64,000 nt of DNA from Megalonaias nervosa (GCA_016617855.1 JAECUM010096198.1:1-64000); one strand, 5' to 3'; positions 47,213-60,520 are shown, counted from the stretch's first letter. The notes: a model not told the origin generated them from the letters alone. Numbers and translations: made by a program.

Positions 47213-47635
47213 GCTTTGACATAATAAGCATAGTTACACCGCTTTGTCTATGTAAATGTGTTAAATTTCCTTTTCTTTGGAAAAACAACTTGGGTTATCT
47301 GCTCTATTTCTCATCTTAAGCCACAGTACTTGATCCATCAGTAGTACAATATGGAAATCAATGTTTAATTCACTCTGCATGGTGCCTTTAAACTGGTACT
47401 GACTAAAGCTTTAATGTGCCAAGGATAATTACTATGTATTGGCAAATTCTATCTCAGCACTGAGATATAATTTTGAGGCGTCATGATTCAAAGGACTGAA
47501 CCCAAAGGCAGTGAACCTTAAAATGGTCATTGAACAGGACAACCCCAAACAAACCTGGAAAGATATATTTTAAATACTGTCACTCTTTTCATTCTTTCTT
47601 GCATGATATCTCTATAGAAAACATAGTAATGAAAA
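47213..47635. other. Intron, no clear feature
   Basis: Unique-looking DNA without coding or repeat signal. Confidence 0.4.
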
Positions 47636-47639
47636 CCAT

Positions 47640-48540
47640 TTTCATTTAGGCCCTATTCAAGGAAAGTCTCCTGGTGATAACCCAGTGTGAATGTGATCAT
47701 CCGCACAGAAGGAGTAGTAATAATATTTTCAAGACGGCCACAAGTATGACCATATTGAACGTCAGTTCAATATCTTTTTCATTTATATTAAACTATACAC
47801 CAAGTCTTCTGGTGAAAACCCAATACTGATAATACTTTCCATTTTAGAAGAGTGGCAATAACAATGGAGTCACACTGGATACATGTGCACTAAAACTAAC
47901 TAGAAATAATAAAATGTTCTTCTGGTGACAACCCCATGTCAATATGACTTTCTGTTCAAGGGAAGTAGAGATAACAAGATTTAGAAGATAGCTTCAAAAT
48001 AGTCATAATGGATATCAGATTGGCACTAATTTTATTTAGGACTAATTAGACACAATAATAAGTCTTATAACGATAACCCCTATGTCAACGTATAATCCAT
48101 TCAGGAGGAATAGTGACAATAAGATTTTCAAGATGTCCACCAGGGCAGCAAAAATGCCTCTTGGAATGGCACCATTTCCATTAAGGACCAACTCTGGTGA
48201 ATATTCCATGCCAATCAGGACTTTCCATTCATGAGAGTGATGACAGCAAGATTTTCAAGTTGATTGATGTTGCAGCCATATTGGCCATCCAACTGGCACT
48301 ATTTTTATTGAGAACCAATATGATAAGAAATTGTTTAGTGAAAAGCCCATTATGCTATTAACATCCATTCTGTACAAATAGTGATAACACCATTTTCAAA
48401 ATTACCTGTGTTGGCCATATTGTAGGTCCAACAGGCATCATTTCCATTTAGGATCAACCAGGCCATGAAATAAATGCATCTGTAAAGTTTCATAGCAATC
48501 CTCCAAGCAGTTTAAAATTAGTGGCAATAATAAATGTATG
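47640..48540. repeat. Dispersed ~130-140-bp repeat family, locus 3
   Basis: At least five diverged units repeat the order aggaccaac, ggtgaaaaccc, catgtcaatatgac, ggag-agtgataacaagattt, caagatggccac and catattga-c. Spacing between the aagatttt blocks is about 130-140 bp. The same unit occurs at 6.6-7.6 and 19.6-19.9 kb. Confidence 0.65.
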
Positions 48541-48662
48541 CTTGTAGTCAGACAATGGACAACAGGCCATAGCATAAGCTCTTCTGGCCAATGACCAATA
48601 GAGCTTAACAGGCAGAAAATAAAAACTCAAACATATCGGACATTAATAACCATAATTTGTAC

Positions 48663-48769
48663 CTGTGAAATTTTATCCACATGTGTTCCCACCAAAATTA
48701 CAGGGGGATTTCTGGCTTCTGGTGATAGTGCACAGGAATGTATGGAGTTTAGCCAAACCTCAAACAGTT
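48663..48769 (-). CDS. Roc-COR GTPase gene, exon 3 of those visible (G4 motif)
   Basis: A 107-bp exon with acceptor tttattttcag and donor gtacaa, entering in phase 1 and leaving in phase 0. It encodes 36 residues: ELFEVWLNSIHSCALSP, then PPVILVGTHVDKISQ. The hydrophobic strand followed by THVDK is the G4 (N/TKxD-type) guanine-specificity motif of Roc GTPases. It joins the 52.8-kb exon in frame on one side and the 25.3-kb exon on the other. The intron downstream of it is 23.3 kb and contains the Polinton, hAT and RTE relics. Confidence 0.85.
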
Positions 48770-49715
48770 CTGAAAATAAATCATAAACAAGAGTAGTGTC
48801 AATGGCATATTATACACCCACCCCAAGTAAATTAACTGTCTATGTAAACAAATACACTTTGGTGCAAAATCCATTCTCTTCTTTCAGTAACAGTGACCCC
48901 AATAATTACCTTTCTCCTTACCCTAAGTGCAAGACATTCAATGAGTTTGGTCCATGTGATTGCTTTACCCCAATGGCAAGCCATCTACAACTGTTGTTTG
49001 AAGGATGTGATGTAGAGTTTATGTCATTGTGCAAAAATAACATTTTTACTATTTGTCTCAGTAACCTTGACCTTTGACCTATTGACTTCAAATCAATAGG
49101 GTTATTCCCACTCCAAATATAAACCATCTACATAACATGGTAACTGAAAATCACAAAGAACTCAAATTATTGTGAGGAAAGCATCATTTTCTTTGACTAT
49201 TTGTTTTCTTTAAGTACTTTGGCTGATAATTAATGCAGTGTATGGTGGAAAACTCAAGTTATTGACTGAAAACCATTTCTATACCTTAAATAATATTGAC
49301 CATGATCTTTTAATCTCAATATTAATAAAATTCTTTCCTATCCACAACATTTGATAACCGTAGAGTTATTTTGAGGAGATATCAGTCTTTCCTGAATCAG
49401 TGACGTTGACCTTTAAGCCCAAAATCATATCCCCTTGAAATATTTCAATACTATATTTCAGAAGATACATTGCAATAATTTCAAATTCTGTAGTGTAAAA
49501 ATGAGTGATATAAACAGACTGTATATAAGGTTTACACAATACCTGAAATAAAACTTTACTGGGGTTTTCCTGGATGCAATTCATCTTTTTTAAGTTTAAA
49601 ACAGTTTGGTTTATAAAGCATTCATTGAGGCACGTAAGTCTCAACAGATACTTCTCCGTGTCATTTTATCACTTTACCCAACACAGTAGATTGTCACAAT
49701 GCTAAATGCACTCAA
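48770..49715. other. Intron, no clear feature
   Basis: AT-rich intron. ORFs 48796-49077, 48918-49127 and 49366-49644 overlap on opposite strands without motif support. Confidence 0.4.
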
Positions 49716-49719
49716 ACTA

Positions 49720-51753
49720 CAGGTTCATACAGATATGGTGAGCTGAAATTCAATGAGTTTTCAATGACTTTTCAATGACCAGTTTTCAGTTATCAATGAC
49801 TAGTGACGCAATTAAGTGTTCTGCTTCAGTTACTAATTTAAATACAAGAAACAAATACAAATACAATACTGAAATAAATAAATTTAATATGAATGAGAAA
49901 TGATATTTTAAAAGAAAGTTATTGTAAATCAGCTGTTAACCATTGCCCTGTAGCTTCTATACTTTCTTCTCCAGATGCACTCCAGTGCTTTCACTTCAGA
50001 GAGGCTGCCAGGATTTTATCTAATGGGGGGAGGGCGCCACTTGTTACAAGAATAAAGGGGGAGTCGTACAAAAAGGAGGGAGAAGAGGAAATGGCCATAG
50101 TTCACTTTATACATGACACTTCTATATCCATGTATCTTTCTTCCAGCTACACTCTGAATCTGTGCTTTACTGATTACTATGCTAGATTTCCCATCTGTTC
50201 AATAATGCTGTATTATGATTTTTAATCCATTAATGCCATAGTCTGCTTGTTCAGACAGTGTTATATATTGATCAAACAAATGTATGTATTTCCTAATTTT
50301 AGTTTTAAATTATTTATTAAATTTATCCGAACCCTTATAAGGCTATATGTAGCTATGCTCAAGGTATTTTGAATAATCCATTTTTAAGAACTGATAACTC
50401 TTTTGGACTTACCCTCATTATGTTTGTTTTGTTTTGTTTGTTTTCTCCCACTCATAAACCTCAAGATATTATGTCAAATGCTGAATACAAAATGAAATCT
50501 AAAAATAGCATGTCATCTCAATTTTCTGAACTTTGGGAATTTGCAAACATTTGAAAAATATAAACACTTTTTATTATACCCTAAATTAAATAAATATGTG
50601 ATGTCTCTACATTTCTTCAAGAGAATTAAGAAGACAGTGAAAACATACATCTCCATGTTTTTTCTATGTAGGATAATTTGGTGGTAAAAGTATCCCCAAC
50701 TGTATATTAGAATTCATGTTGCATTGATTTACTCCAAAAAGAGAAAAAAATTCAAGTGAATCAAATAATATAAATCCATGGTACTATTCACTGTTGCAAT
50801 TGCACTCATTCTTCTACCTGTAAACTTAGCAGTAAATAAAATATCCAGACAAAACTTTAAAACACTCCTCAAGAATAAGGAGGGGTTAATACGTATTTAT
50901 AAGCCCACAGATTGGTGCTAACAATCACCAAATCAATCGGCCAGCAGTTTACACCTCTTATGCTGGTGATCAGACCTATTAAAATTACATATCTACTGTT
51001 TGAAAAGTTATGAATTTGTTATATGGTTCGCCGAGATTGGTCAAAAAAGTTGACACACATTTCCAGTGTAACATATTTTCGAGCCTTCAAAATGACGTTT
51101 GGTCGGTTCTGATTATATGCGTGAGCCACTCAATTCAGTGCTCAATTTCAGTCAAGCTGCATCAGCTAAAATTCTCACTTTGAACAATTTTCTAGCTTCA
51201 ATAATCTGATATAATTCATAGCTTTAAAATAAATTGCCATCAATATCTCCAACCAGCAGGCCTATTTGCCAAACTGAATCGTCCAAGATGAACTGTGCTG
51301 GGATTGAGCTCTTTTGGATTGTCTAGGTCGGCCTAGCCCATATTTAAAACATGCATTTGTAAAACTTCCTCGCATGCATATTCAAACTACAACAGAATGT
51401 CTTGTCCAGGACCCAGTGTGACAATTAAACTTCGGGAAGTCAAAGAGTGTTAATGACATCATGTCAAAGGGGCTCTATGCGTGATATCCAGTTACTTCAC
51501 ATGGATTATGATAATAGTCGAATTGCTAACATATTACAGAAAATCAAACAGTAGCTCAAATCATCATCACAGCATAAAATAAATGACTCGAAAGTAAAAT
51601 GTTGAATCACTATTTTTTTTGGTTAAGCAAGAATCTCTAAAACTCAATGACTTTCAATGACTCAGGTGAAATATCAATGACTTTCAAGGCCTTGAGCTGA
51701 GGTCTTCACTTCACAATGACTTTCAGTGACCTTTAATGACCATGCGAACCCTG
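49720..51753. repeat. Segment bounded by tcaatgacttt-rich blocks
   Basis: Blocks rich in tcaatgacttttcaatgacc occur at 49758-49803 and 51646-51742. The right block ends catgcgaaccctg, which resembles the terminal bases of some hAT-type non-autonomous elements, and the left begins caggttcat. The blocks are in direct orientation, so they do not form terminal inverted repeats. The part at 50020-50290 resembles 7786-8330. No coding gene is recognised; ORFs 49893-50225 and 50369-50554 are unassigned. Confidence 0.35.
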
Positions 51754-52785
51754 TGCTAAAATGAACACTGCCACCCAACACATACTGTCATCACTCTGAA
51801 CACATTACTTTAATGACAGGAACTGTTTTTAGTAACAAGGCAGCAACAGATTCATGTGTAAAATGCAATGTCAGCTATCTTTGTGACCTATTGTAGACTG
51901 ATAAATTGGCAAATTTTAATTTATGTCAGATGTTAAGTAACACTCAGCTTTATAGCTTACTTAGGGTAGAAAATGTACACAGATATTCTCAACATTAGAA
52001 TTTGCATCTACTTGATGCAGGTGTAAGTAGTAAAATTTCCTTAGCACTGAACCATGAGTGGGAGGCGTGGTTTTCATGAACCCTGCCTGTGAGTGGTTGG
52101 TGTCCAAACATCAACTTTCAATATAATCGGATTATGGACAGGTATGTTTAATACATTTTCAAAGCCACTTATATGACGGGATCCTGTATTGAAAATTCAT
52201 CGATTTCTATATATTTAGGCAGGACTGATAGGACTCACTTATGTGTTTTTTCTGTCATCAAGTGTTGCTTGAAAATTCCCAGGACCCCCATCTGGACTTA
52301 AATCATTATTTTCAAAATTTCATGGCTTTCCCTGGTTAGGAACAAACCTAATTTGTCTCCCAAATTGTTCTCATCAGCTCAAATATAACTTGTTACATAG
52401 AATGTGTATTTTTTATCTAGATAAAGATAGGTGCACAATGAAGCTACATTCCAAATGCAAAAAGGATGAAAGAAAATGGCATGGAATTAAAAGGAAAGCA
52501 CATGGGTGCCAAATTCTCTGTCATTCCTAGGTTCATCCAAGTCAGGAGTGACAAGTGTTTCTAAATGTTTTTTATTCATTTTCTATTGTCGTTTCTTTCC
52601 TCTTGGGGAAAAAAACGGGCTGACTGTGTATTATTGTCTAAATAGCAATAACAAAGAGTTTTTATTTAATTCTGGCAGAGAAAAAGTTGAACTCTCCATG
52701 AACTATGCACTGCATTATACCTTCCCTGAGAACTATGCATTTCATTATCCCTTCCCTACCAAACAAAAGCCTCATAACAACTCAC
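51754..52785. other. Intron, no clear feature
   Basis: Unique-looking DNA up to the donor of the 53-kb exon. A short direct repeat (gaactatgca-t-cattat) lies at about 52700-52750. Confidence 0.4.
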
Positions 52786-53319
52786 CATGAACTTTGCACT
52801 TCATTATCCCATCACTATCAAAGTAACACTCATCAGCTACAAGATCAGTAAGCTCTTTGCTGACATCTGAAACCAAGAGGTATATGGCTCGTCTTGTCAG
52901 GAATGTCTGGTGTGTTGTGTAAAAGGCATACTGCCCTGCAAAATCCCATATTGTCAGTGGTGAAGTTTTCTCTGTATCTTGTTTTAATTTATAAACATTT
53001 TCCTGCAACAATTTTAGCATGGCTACCATGTTTGTTTCTGACTGAATGGTCACTGCCTGAGCTAATGCTGGCGGGGATTCTTCTTGCTGACTAGCAGTAG
53101 ATGAAAGATCTTGGCCAACGTCATGCTGAGGAGAACGGATGTATAGTACTTCTGATTTCTTGTCTTCAACAGCAAAGCGAGCCACTTCATGGCTCTTATG
53201 AGTTGCCTCTTCTTGAGGTGGAATTATCACCGGTTCTTTATGAGTGGCCTTGTCCTTCATTGATTGTTGCTCATTCAGGACTCTGGCAAGGCGCTGTAAT
53301 CGATAATCCTGTTCGGAAT
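52786..53319 (-). CDS. Roc-COR GTPase gene, exon 2 of those visible (G3 motif)
   Basis: A 534-bp exon with acceptor tgttttcag and donor gtgagt, phase 1 at both ends. It encodes about 178 residues. The first 120 or so are a polar linker (DSEQDYRLQRLARVLNEQQS, then Glu/Ser/Gln-rich) between the G2 and G3 motifs. The last third is PLTIWDFAGQYAFYTTHQTF, then RRAIYLLVSDVSKELTD and DECYFDSDGIMKCKVH. DFAGQ is the G3 (DxxGQ) motif typical of Roc domains. The 5' splice position is fixed by the phase match with the 60-kb exon. Upstream codons within the same open frame (to 53473) lie in the intron and belong partly to an RTE tail. Confidence 0.88.
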
Positions 53320-53402
53320 CTGAAAACACAAGGAACAGCAAATACAGTTGAATTTTAAGCTGCACCAAGCAATAAAATTCAAAAAAATAAATTAGACACA
53401 CT

Positions 53403-53560
53403 TTACCATCCCATCCACATATCATCATCATCATCATCAGTCCCGTAGTTTGGTAACCATTGGGGCACCACACAAGACCAAACAGTCAGCTTCCTCCATT
53501 CCTCTCTATTTCCACATATAGACACTGCAAATACTCTGTAAGCTGGCATTACACAGAATT
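53403..53560 (-). mobile_element. RTE-type LINE, very short 3' end
   Basis: The minus strand carries NREEWRKL...CVVPQW and ends in a (GATGAT)n tail at about 53410-53440, the same 3' end as the 27.9-kb fragment. It begins only about 85 bp from the exon acceptor at 53320. Confidence 0.75.
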
Positions 53561-56500
53561 TGCAAAAACAATACCCCCTGAAAGATAATGTCTGTTCAGG
53601 ACCTAGCCAATTTGAAGTCTGGCAGGCAAATAAAATAAGAATGAATTCAAAATAATACAAAAATCATTTTGACTTTTTTTTAATAATGAAAACAACAGCA
53701 AGAAAGTAGCTTTCTATGACCTTTTATTCAAATCCAATAACAGGCTGGACTTTTAATATGTGCTTCTCACTAGGAAAATATTCACACACAGACCAAGGCT
53801 CAAATCCAAGACATCACTAACTCTAGATAGATGCTTTGTTATCTGTGACATCTTAATATACCACTGCCATTTCTGTGACATATTTCCCCAGCTCAAAGAC
53901 ATGTACTAATGTCTTCTTTATCCATGATCATGCTAAACTACCCAATAAAAGCAAAGTCCAGTTCTTTTTGAGTACGATATGCGTATATTGCACGATCTTT
54001 TGGCATTCTTGTGATTAGTACCAGTAGTATTAATAGCAATAGGAGCACATGTTGTAGTAATAGTAAATGTACACAAGTTTTCTCTCAAATGAAATCAAGT
54101 CAAACATCAGATTTTATAGATTATACATAGCATCAACATATTTTATACCAGGAATATCTCAAAGTGAATAAAATGAATACACAAAAAGTGAACATTTCAT
54201 GAAAAACAAAAAACCTAAGACAAAATATTCAACCATAAATTTAAACATACCTGGATCTATTTATTAATAAGTACCAATTATGTGACATTTTTTTCTCCAC
54301 AGTTTCAATAAAATAGTCTTGATGTTTTCTCCATCATATTTCCAGAGCTGTAAGATATGGCAATACAAATTAAGCCAATGAGTTGTTATTACAGCTCACT
54401 GTTGTCCCTAAGTAAATATCTCTCTTTTTTCATCTTTTCTTCTGTAACTTTTTATTGTATCATGAAACATACTTGCAATCAACAGAAAGCAGCATTAAGG
54501 TCTAAGCAGAAAATATGTCATTATTTATTCCCTGATATTTACTGTACATTTTCTAACCTGTGAAAAATGTTACTTGCATTCAGAGATCAACAAAAAAGCT
54601 TATTAAAAAAACAAAACAAGACGGTTATTAAGTTCAGCCTGTTGACTTTAACCTCTGAATTCCTATATTCCGTAAAGTCAGTTTGAGCAATTGCCTCCAA
54701 TAATTAGTACAAATTCTAGGATACAAAAATTGCACTATGCGACCTATAAGTGACAATAATACTACTGTTCAATTTGATAATGGAACAGGATAATAAAATG
54801 TTAAAAATATACGAAAGTCACGTATGGTTAAAATTCTGAACACATTCAAATCCTACCCAAACAGTGTTCAATCCATAACATTACCAAAAGAAGTACAATT
54901 ATAAGAATGATGATTGTTACATCTTAACATGTGATCATGTGATGCACATATGATTTTAAAATAATACTGCTGTTACAGAAATAATAAATATCTGAAGCAT
55001 AATAACAGAGTCATGAGGAAAAAACTATGGCCCATGTCAAATTCTTGTTGGCCATGTTTACAAATTGTGATGGGACGTCCGATCAAGCCAAATCTTTGGC
55101 TGAATCCTAGTGTCAGTCTCGATTTTAATGACAGCATTTTTAAGGTATTTTTTTATATGATTCAAAATTATTATTCTCTTCTTTTTATGTTTCTTATTTG
55201 CTTCGAATTACTGTCAACTAGTATAGTCTACAAATTTCGAAGGTTATCGAACATAGGGAGTAACCGTTGCCCGGCCTTTGACATGCTTGATTTGACCAAA
55301 TACCTATTATTACTTAACCATTTCAGTCTGCACGATACCTAATGAAGGTGGTTAAATTATCCCTTTTTCGCAAATTGCTGTATCATTGTGCTTAACTTGT
55401 TATTTCCTCTATGTTTCTCGTCTCTCTTCGAGCACATGTTCACTTCTTTGTCATGCGGTCTACTTCGGTAACGTTCAAGAGCACACCGCCTAATACATGT
55501 TCCGAACTCTTGTTGTTAGCTAATCCAGTAAACTCGGTATTTAGATATAACATTTTTGCGGAAATGTTTAAAACGTACTGTTGCTATTGTAGTTCATGCG
55601 TCTTGGAAAAGGAAAATCAATTTCGGGGGTTACATCAGTAGTATATAATGACGTTATGGGCTGCTTGTCGGGATTCAGTTAAGAGATTCCTAGTGTGACT
55701 TTTTAAAATTCATCTATTATTATTATTATTATTATTATTGCGGTTGTTGTTGTTGAATTTATTAATTTCCTGTACAAGATTTGAAGTTTAGAAAATATTT
55801 TGGACAGAAAATTTTTGCTTGATTTTTAAGCACAGGAAAATATTTATTTGGCAGAGGCTATTCACATGGATCCTATCAAATACTAATAATAATGTTGACA
55901 TTAATGGGTGAAAGGCTGTTTGCATAGCCGTGATACACCTCATGTATACCTGATATGTGTAGGCTATTTTTCACCATGTGTTGGAATTGTGGCAATAACT
56001 AGCCTAATACAAGATGTGTATTTTGTAGAAGTGACAGCAAGTTTTGGCATTGTAGAATAGAAATTGTCTGACAAACATGCATTTTATATTCTTCCATAAA
56101 ATAAATATATTAATTTTCACTCCAGAATTCCTTTAAGGTCAAATTTACAAGTAAATGTCGAACACTGTCATAGCGTTACGCTTCTTCATTTCGTAGGTAC
56201 TTGTTACAAAAGCATTTAAAAATATTATTTAATGGCTAAAAGAGGGTTGAGGAGTCCAAACCTATAACAATGTCGCTAAGGTTTGGAACCCACCCACCCA
56301 CCCCACCATCAGCCTATCAATTAATGGGAACTCTTAATTGCATAAGTAAATGAGTCTGCATTCATTAGATGATTTCATGCAAGTTCAGAATATTTCAATT
56401 TCATATGTGCTGGTTGCCATGGAATTGTCATTTCTACAGCAGGTACATGGCAGTCATGCAAATAGTCTTTCAAAATTCAGCACATAGCCAACATGCAAAT

Positions 56501-59430
56501 AAACAATATCTATTTTGGGAATGTTAATGTATCTCTCTCTTTAGTTCTTATAAAATTTATAAGCAAACTAGAGATTGTAATATATCAGTTGCTACAGGAA
56601 CTGAGTTGTATGGTCATAGTAGAATGACCACCGACAGAACTTGACAAAACCGGACATTCTCCTGCCAAGCACAATACAAACATGCAAACATTATCTCATT
56701 AAGGACAGGGATAATTAGGTCCCTAAGAATGATATATTCCTGACCCAATCTATGTCAGGGTGTTTTGAGGACACACATATGGATAGGTCTAATAGAATGT
56801 TTGCATTTGTCGCACCACTGTAACTATGATGTTAAATACATTACATATATTAACCAATGAAGATAAATATAACATTCAATTGTGGTTCACTAAAAGTACC
56901 AGATATGGTACAGAACAGGTGAAAATTGGACTGTCCAGTATAGAAGCAAACAAATGGCCACCCTAGGTCAAAGTGAGTGTTGCCTTCAGTATTTATAAAA
57001 ATTGTATTAACCAATTTCTGTCTTGAATTATTTCTAGGAAGCTACATACATCTTCATGATATCATTCTATGCTGAATTAAATCTATTTTTGTTTTAATTC
57101 CATATCTCAGAATTGTCTAAATGCTGCAAATAGATCATTTATTTTCTTAAATAATATATACAATTTTTCCCATGACTGACATTGTAAATTTTAATCCCAT
57201 TTAATTCAATACTTCAAAAACACAGTCCTAAATCATTAACCATCACTAACCTGACATTCTCATTTCAACTCAGTAACTGTGTAATCCAACACGTTATATG
57301 CATTCATTCCAGAAATTCTGTAAGAAGCTAGAACATCTAAGACTTTGTCAACAATGTTTTCACCGACTTGATAAGCTAGATTAAATTCAACCCTATAATT
57401 GCACATTTTAAGAATTTATGAATCTAATTTTTCTTAATTCACTAGTTTTTCCACATCATCATTTTATCTTCACTGAACTGAAACAGTCAATTCAATTCCA
57501 CTTAATATCAATTCAGTTCAAATGTGACACAAATGCATTCAAATATTATCAATATGCATTTAAATTCAATTAAGACAAGCACATATAAGAAGCTACACTT
57601 AAAGTGTAAAGTTAAATAATAATTTGCATTTTACAATTAAGTCCTATTATTCTTTCTTACTTGTATTACAAATAAATCCAAACATAGTAAATCTTTCATG
57701 ACATTTCATTGTTAAAAATGGTATTATCATAATTATTAACAATATGGTGCTAATATTAACTATGACCTCAGGCCTGACCCAAGGGTTTTTTTGTACCCCA
57801 GCCTAACTGACTTTGAAGCACCATCCTTCATCCCAAGAAGTAAAGATAACTTCCATCTAATTTGGCATCAAATTTAGCACCCCTTAAACCCTGGGGTTCT
57901 AGGCAATTGCCTAGTTCACCTATATAGTTGGGCCAGAACTGCATGACCTTACGAGATATTATCACAGAAACACCAGTACATAAAAATGAAAAACTTCAAG
58001 CCATTGTATAAGACAAAGACCTGTATGATTGTGTTTAACAAAATCTATTACAGAGGAAATATGTTCCTTGGTCTTTAAGCTAGCTAAGAATGATAAAAAA
58101 TACAGATGTTCACACATAAATTATTTGGTGTGATCCTTCTAACCAGAACCCCCAGGTCTTTCTGTAAATGAAGTTGCCTGGTTAATGGCTTATATGGTGT
58201 TAGTACAGATACCACTCACCATGTAGCTATGTTACAAAGCAGGTTAGCATGCAACAGAGGGTGACTAAAAGCCAAAAGGTGCATACAGGATGAAAGCCAC
58301 AGATACATTTACACAAACCAAAGGAAAAAGCACACGAAAAAAAAAACAATGCACACAACATCAAATAACTGTGCTGCTAACATACAGTGCAGTCAAAGAT
58401 GAATATCAGAGCTTAAAAATGTCCACTTTTCTGTTCATATGCATGTGTAGTGTCTGTGAAAGAACCAGTCACTTCAAAATGCTCATACAACTGGATGAGC
58501 GTAATTTAAGCAGATACAGTATTATGTACAATGTGGGATGTTTGAAACTGATCCTGAACAACAAAAATTTATATGACACCTGCTCAACTGGGTGGGAAGA
58601 TAACAATCTGAAAATATTGTTTTATAATTTAATATAGACTGCTTAATTTGATTTTGTTAACCAAATTTGTTCTAGAATAAAAATGTATGGGTGCACACTG
58701 TTCAAAGTATATGTACATAAATCTGTCCAACATCTGTCCATTGTGGATCCAAAATCAAAAAATTTCTATCCATTTTGTTCCAAATAATTTATGCTTAGTA
58801 TTAATGTCTGGTTGTTTCTGAATGAAATACTGGTTTTTAAGACTTAAAAGCACATATAACTATTCACAACATCTACAACCATCAGTAAAGTAGGTGTAAC
58901 TTACTTAATTATTTATGTCAAAGATGCATGTGTTGCACTCTTGCACCTTATGAATGGGCACCCTGTTCCATTTGAGCTTTTTTCACACCTTGTGTTTTTC
59001 CTCATTTATTATCAATTCCAATGTACACTCTTTCATTGATGATCTGAATTCCATGTAATTATTTTTACTGAACTGTTTTTCCTTCTAGCATATGAGTAAT
59101 CCTCTCAGATTTTACCGTCTTCAAAAGTGTGTGAAATAAATTGCCAGCAACACTAGTAACTGAGGAATATTCATTTCTAGAAGAACTTTAGTAAACTGAA
59201 CTTCAATCGAATTACATAAAGGTTCTCTCTCATATTTATAAATGTCGCAAGCTCAGGCTTAGTTGTTGATGATGAAGCAGCAAGCTGATGTTTATTACTT
59301 TTCATACTGTCTTATGTCATGGGCGCCTCCATTCCCAATTGCAAAATCACAATTAGACAATTTGCAAAATGCAAGTTTTTTTCTTTTTACTAGATGGTTT
59401 CACAAATCTAAACAAGACGGCACAGTTGTA
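53561..59430. other. 6.6-kb intron, mostly featureless
   Basis: AT-rich intron with a (TTA)n run near 55718-55740. ORFs at 54357-54563, 55013-55342, 55411-55641 and 58290-58637 have no motif and no splice support. No SINE head or long array was seen. Confidence 0.45.
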
Positions 59431-59431
59431 C

Positions 59432-59498
59432 TTCCAGTTCTGTTTTATCTTCTTTGCTGGAGAAAATTCTGAATCTTCTGCTTTCCTTTTCAACATGA
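59432..59498 (-). other. Possible cryptic or alternative Lys-rich exon
   Basis: A 67-bp minus-strand block with acceptor-like caacttctag and donor-like gtacaa reads MLKRKAEDSEFSPAKKIKQN, a nuclear-localisation-like basic peptide similar in style to the Lys-rich exons at 25.3 and 18.4 kb. Entering in phase 1 from the 60-kb exon it leaves in phase 2, so it cannot join the 53-kb exon in frame. It may be a minor or decayed exon, or chance. Confidence 0.3.
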
Positions 59499-59960
59499 CT
59501 AGAAGTTGAATATTAATGAAGATGAGATACAGTGATAGCAGTAACTGCTTTACACAATCCAACTCCAATAGGGTGGTTAAAGACTGGCATGGCAGCTTCA
59601 ATTTCAAATGAACCACTCACATTTCTGAGCTCTATATCCCTATATACATGTGATATATTTGCTCTCAGAATGGAAGTGGGTGCCACTTCTAAAGAGAAAA
59701 TTTAATTTTTTTTTAATTTTTATTTTTTTTAAAGACAGATTTTGGACAAGAAAAACATACAGCCATATTCAGATCCAAAATTCGAGACAAGTACGGAAAA
59801 AACATGACACTTGGAAGCTATGCATTATGTAAAATTGCACGACAAAAACAAAATTGACACTAAAATGGACAGATAACTGTATAACATGATACATTTCACC
59901 TCTCAGTATGTGTATAAATACAGAAATAGGGATCTTTTATCACTGTGTATGCCCAGATAC

Positions 59961-60221
59961 CTTTAGATCGCCTTGTCCATTCGCACTTCGATAAAGAAAC
60001 ATCACAGCAGTTAACATAGACATCTATGCCCTCTGTACTACATCTCTCAGAAATGTTTACTTCCTCCCCAAGAAGACGCTTGACCAGGGTTGTCTTGCCT
60101 ACACCAATGTGTCCGACAACCATGATTCGTATGTTGTATACTGTCTCCTTTCCATCCTTTAGAGCCTCTTCAAAAAGTTGGATGGATTTGTCATCCATTT
60201 TTAAAATTTCTATTGGAACAC
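59961..60221 (-). CDS. Roc-COR GTPase gene, exon 1 of those visible (P-loop and G2)
   Basis: A 261-bp exon with acceptor tttgcacag and donor gtatct. It enters after one base of a codon and leaves in phase 1. It reads VPIEILKMDDKSIQLFEEAL, then IRIMVVGHIGVGKTTLVKRL with the G1 P-loop GHIGVGKT. ERCSTEGIDVYV follows, whose Thr is the switch I/G2 residue. It ends EWTRRSK and splices in frame to the 53.3-kb exon. The internal Met is unlikely to be the start, because the frame is open to a good acceptor, so more 5' exons are expected beyond 60.2 kb. Roc-COR proteins are GTP-dependent signalling scaffolds; partner domains of this one are not visible. Confidence 0.88.
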
Positions 60222-60520
60222 CTGTGCAAATAATGGATAAGTTAAATATATATTATCAACATTGTGGCAGTAGGTTCAAATAGTCCAAAATGCACAAGCT
60301 TAAGTTGTTTTAAAACAAAACAATTGATTTTTGCCAGAGTAGGCAATACCAACTTCTGAAAGTGCAATAAAAACTAAAATATTAAAAAAATATATTTTAA
60401 ACAAACTTATTGTCTTTTTATTTCCAAGTTATCTTTGAAGTCCAGGAAGTGGGGTGGGTGGGTTTTGGACCTATAATGTAGCTTTATCAATTTTTTCAGT
60501 CTTATCACAACAATATCTTC
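60222..60520. other. Intron upstream of the P-loop exon
   Basis: AT-rich with no exon-like block. Confidence 0.4.

Noticed and set aside
52786..53473. A 233-residue continuous ORF for the G3 exon
   Set aside because: The part beyond 53319 is intron containing an RTE tail with GATGAT repeats. The acceptor at 53320 and the phase match with the 60-kb exon define the true exon.
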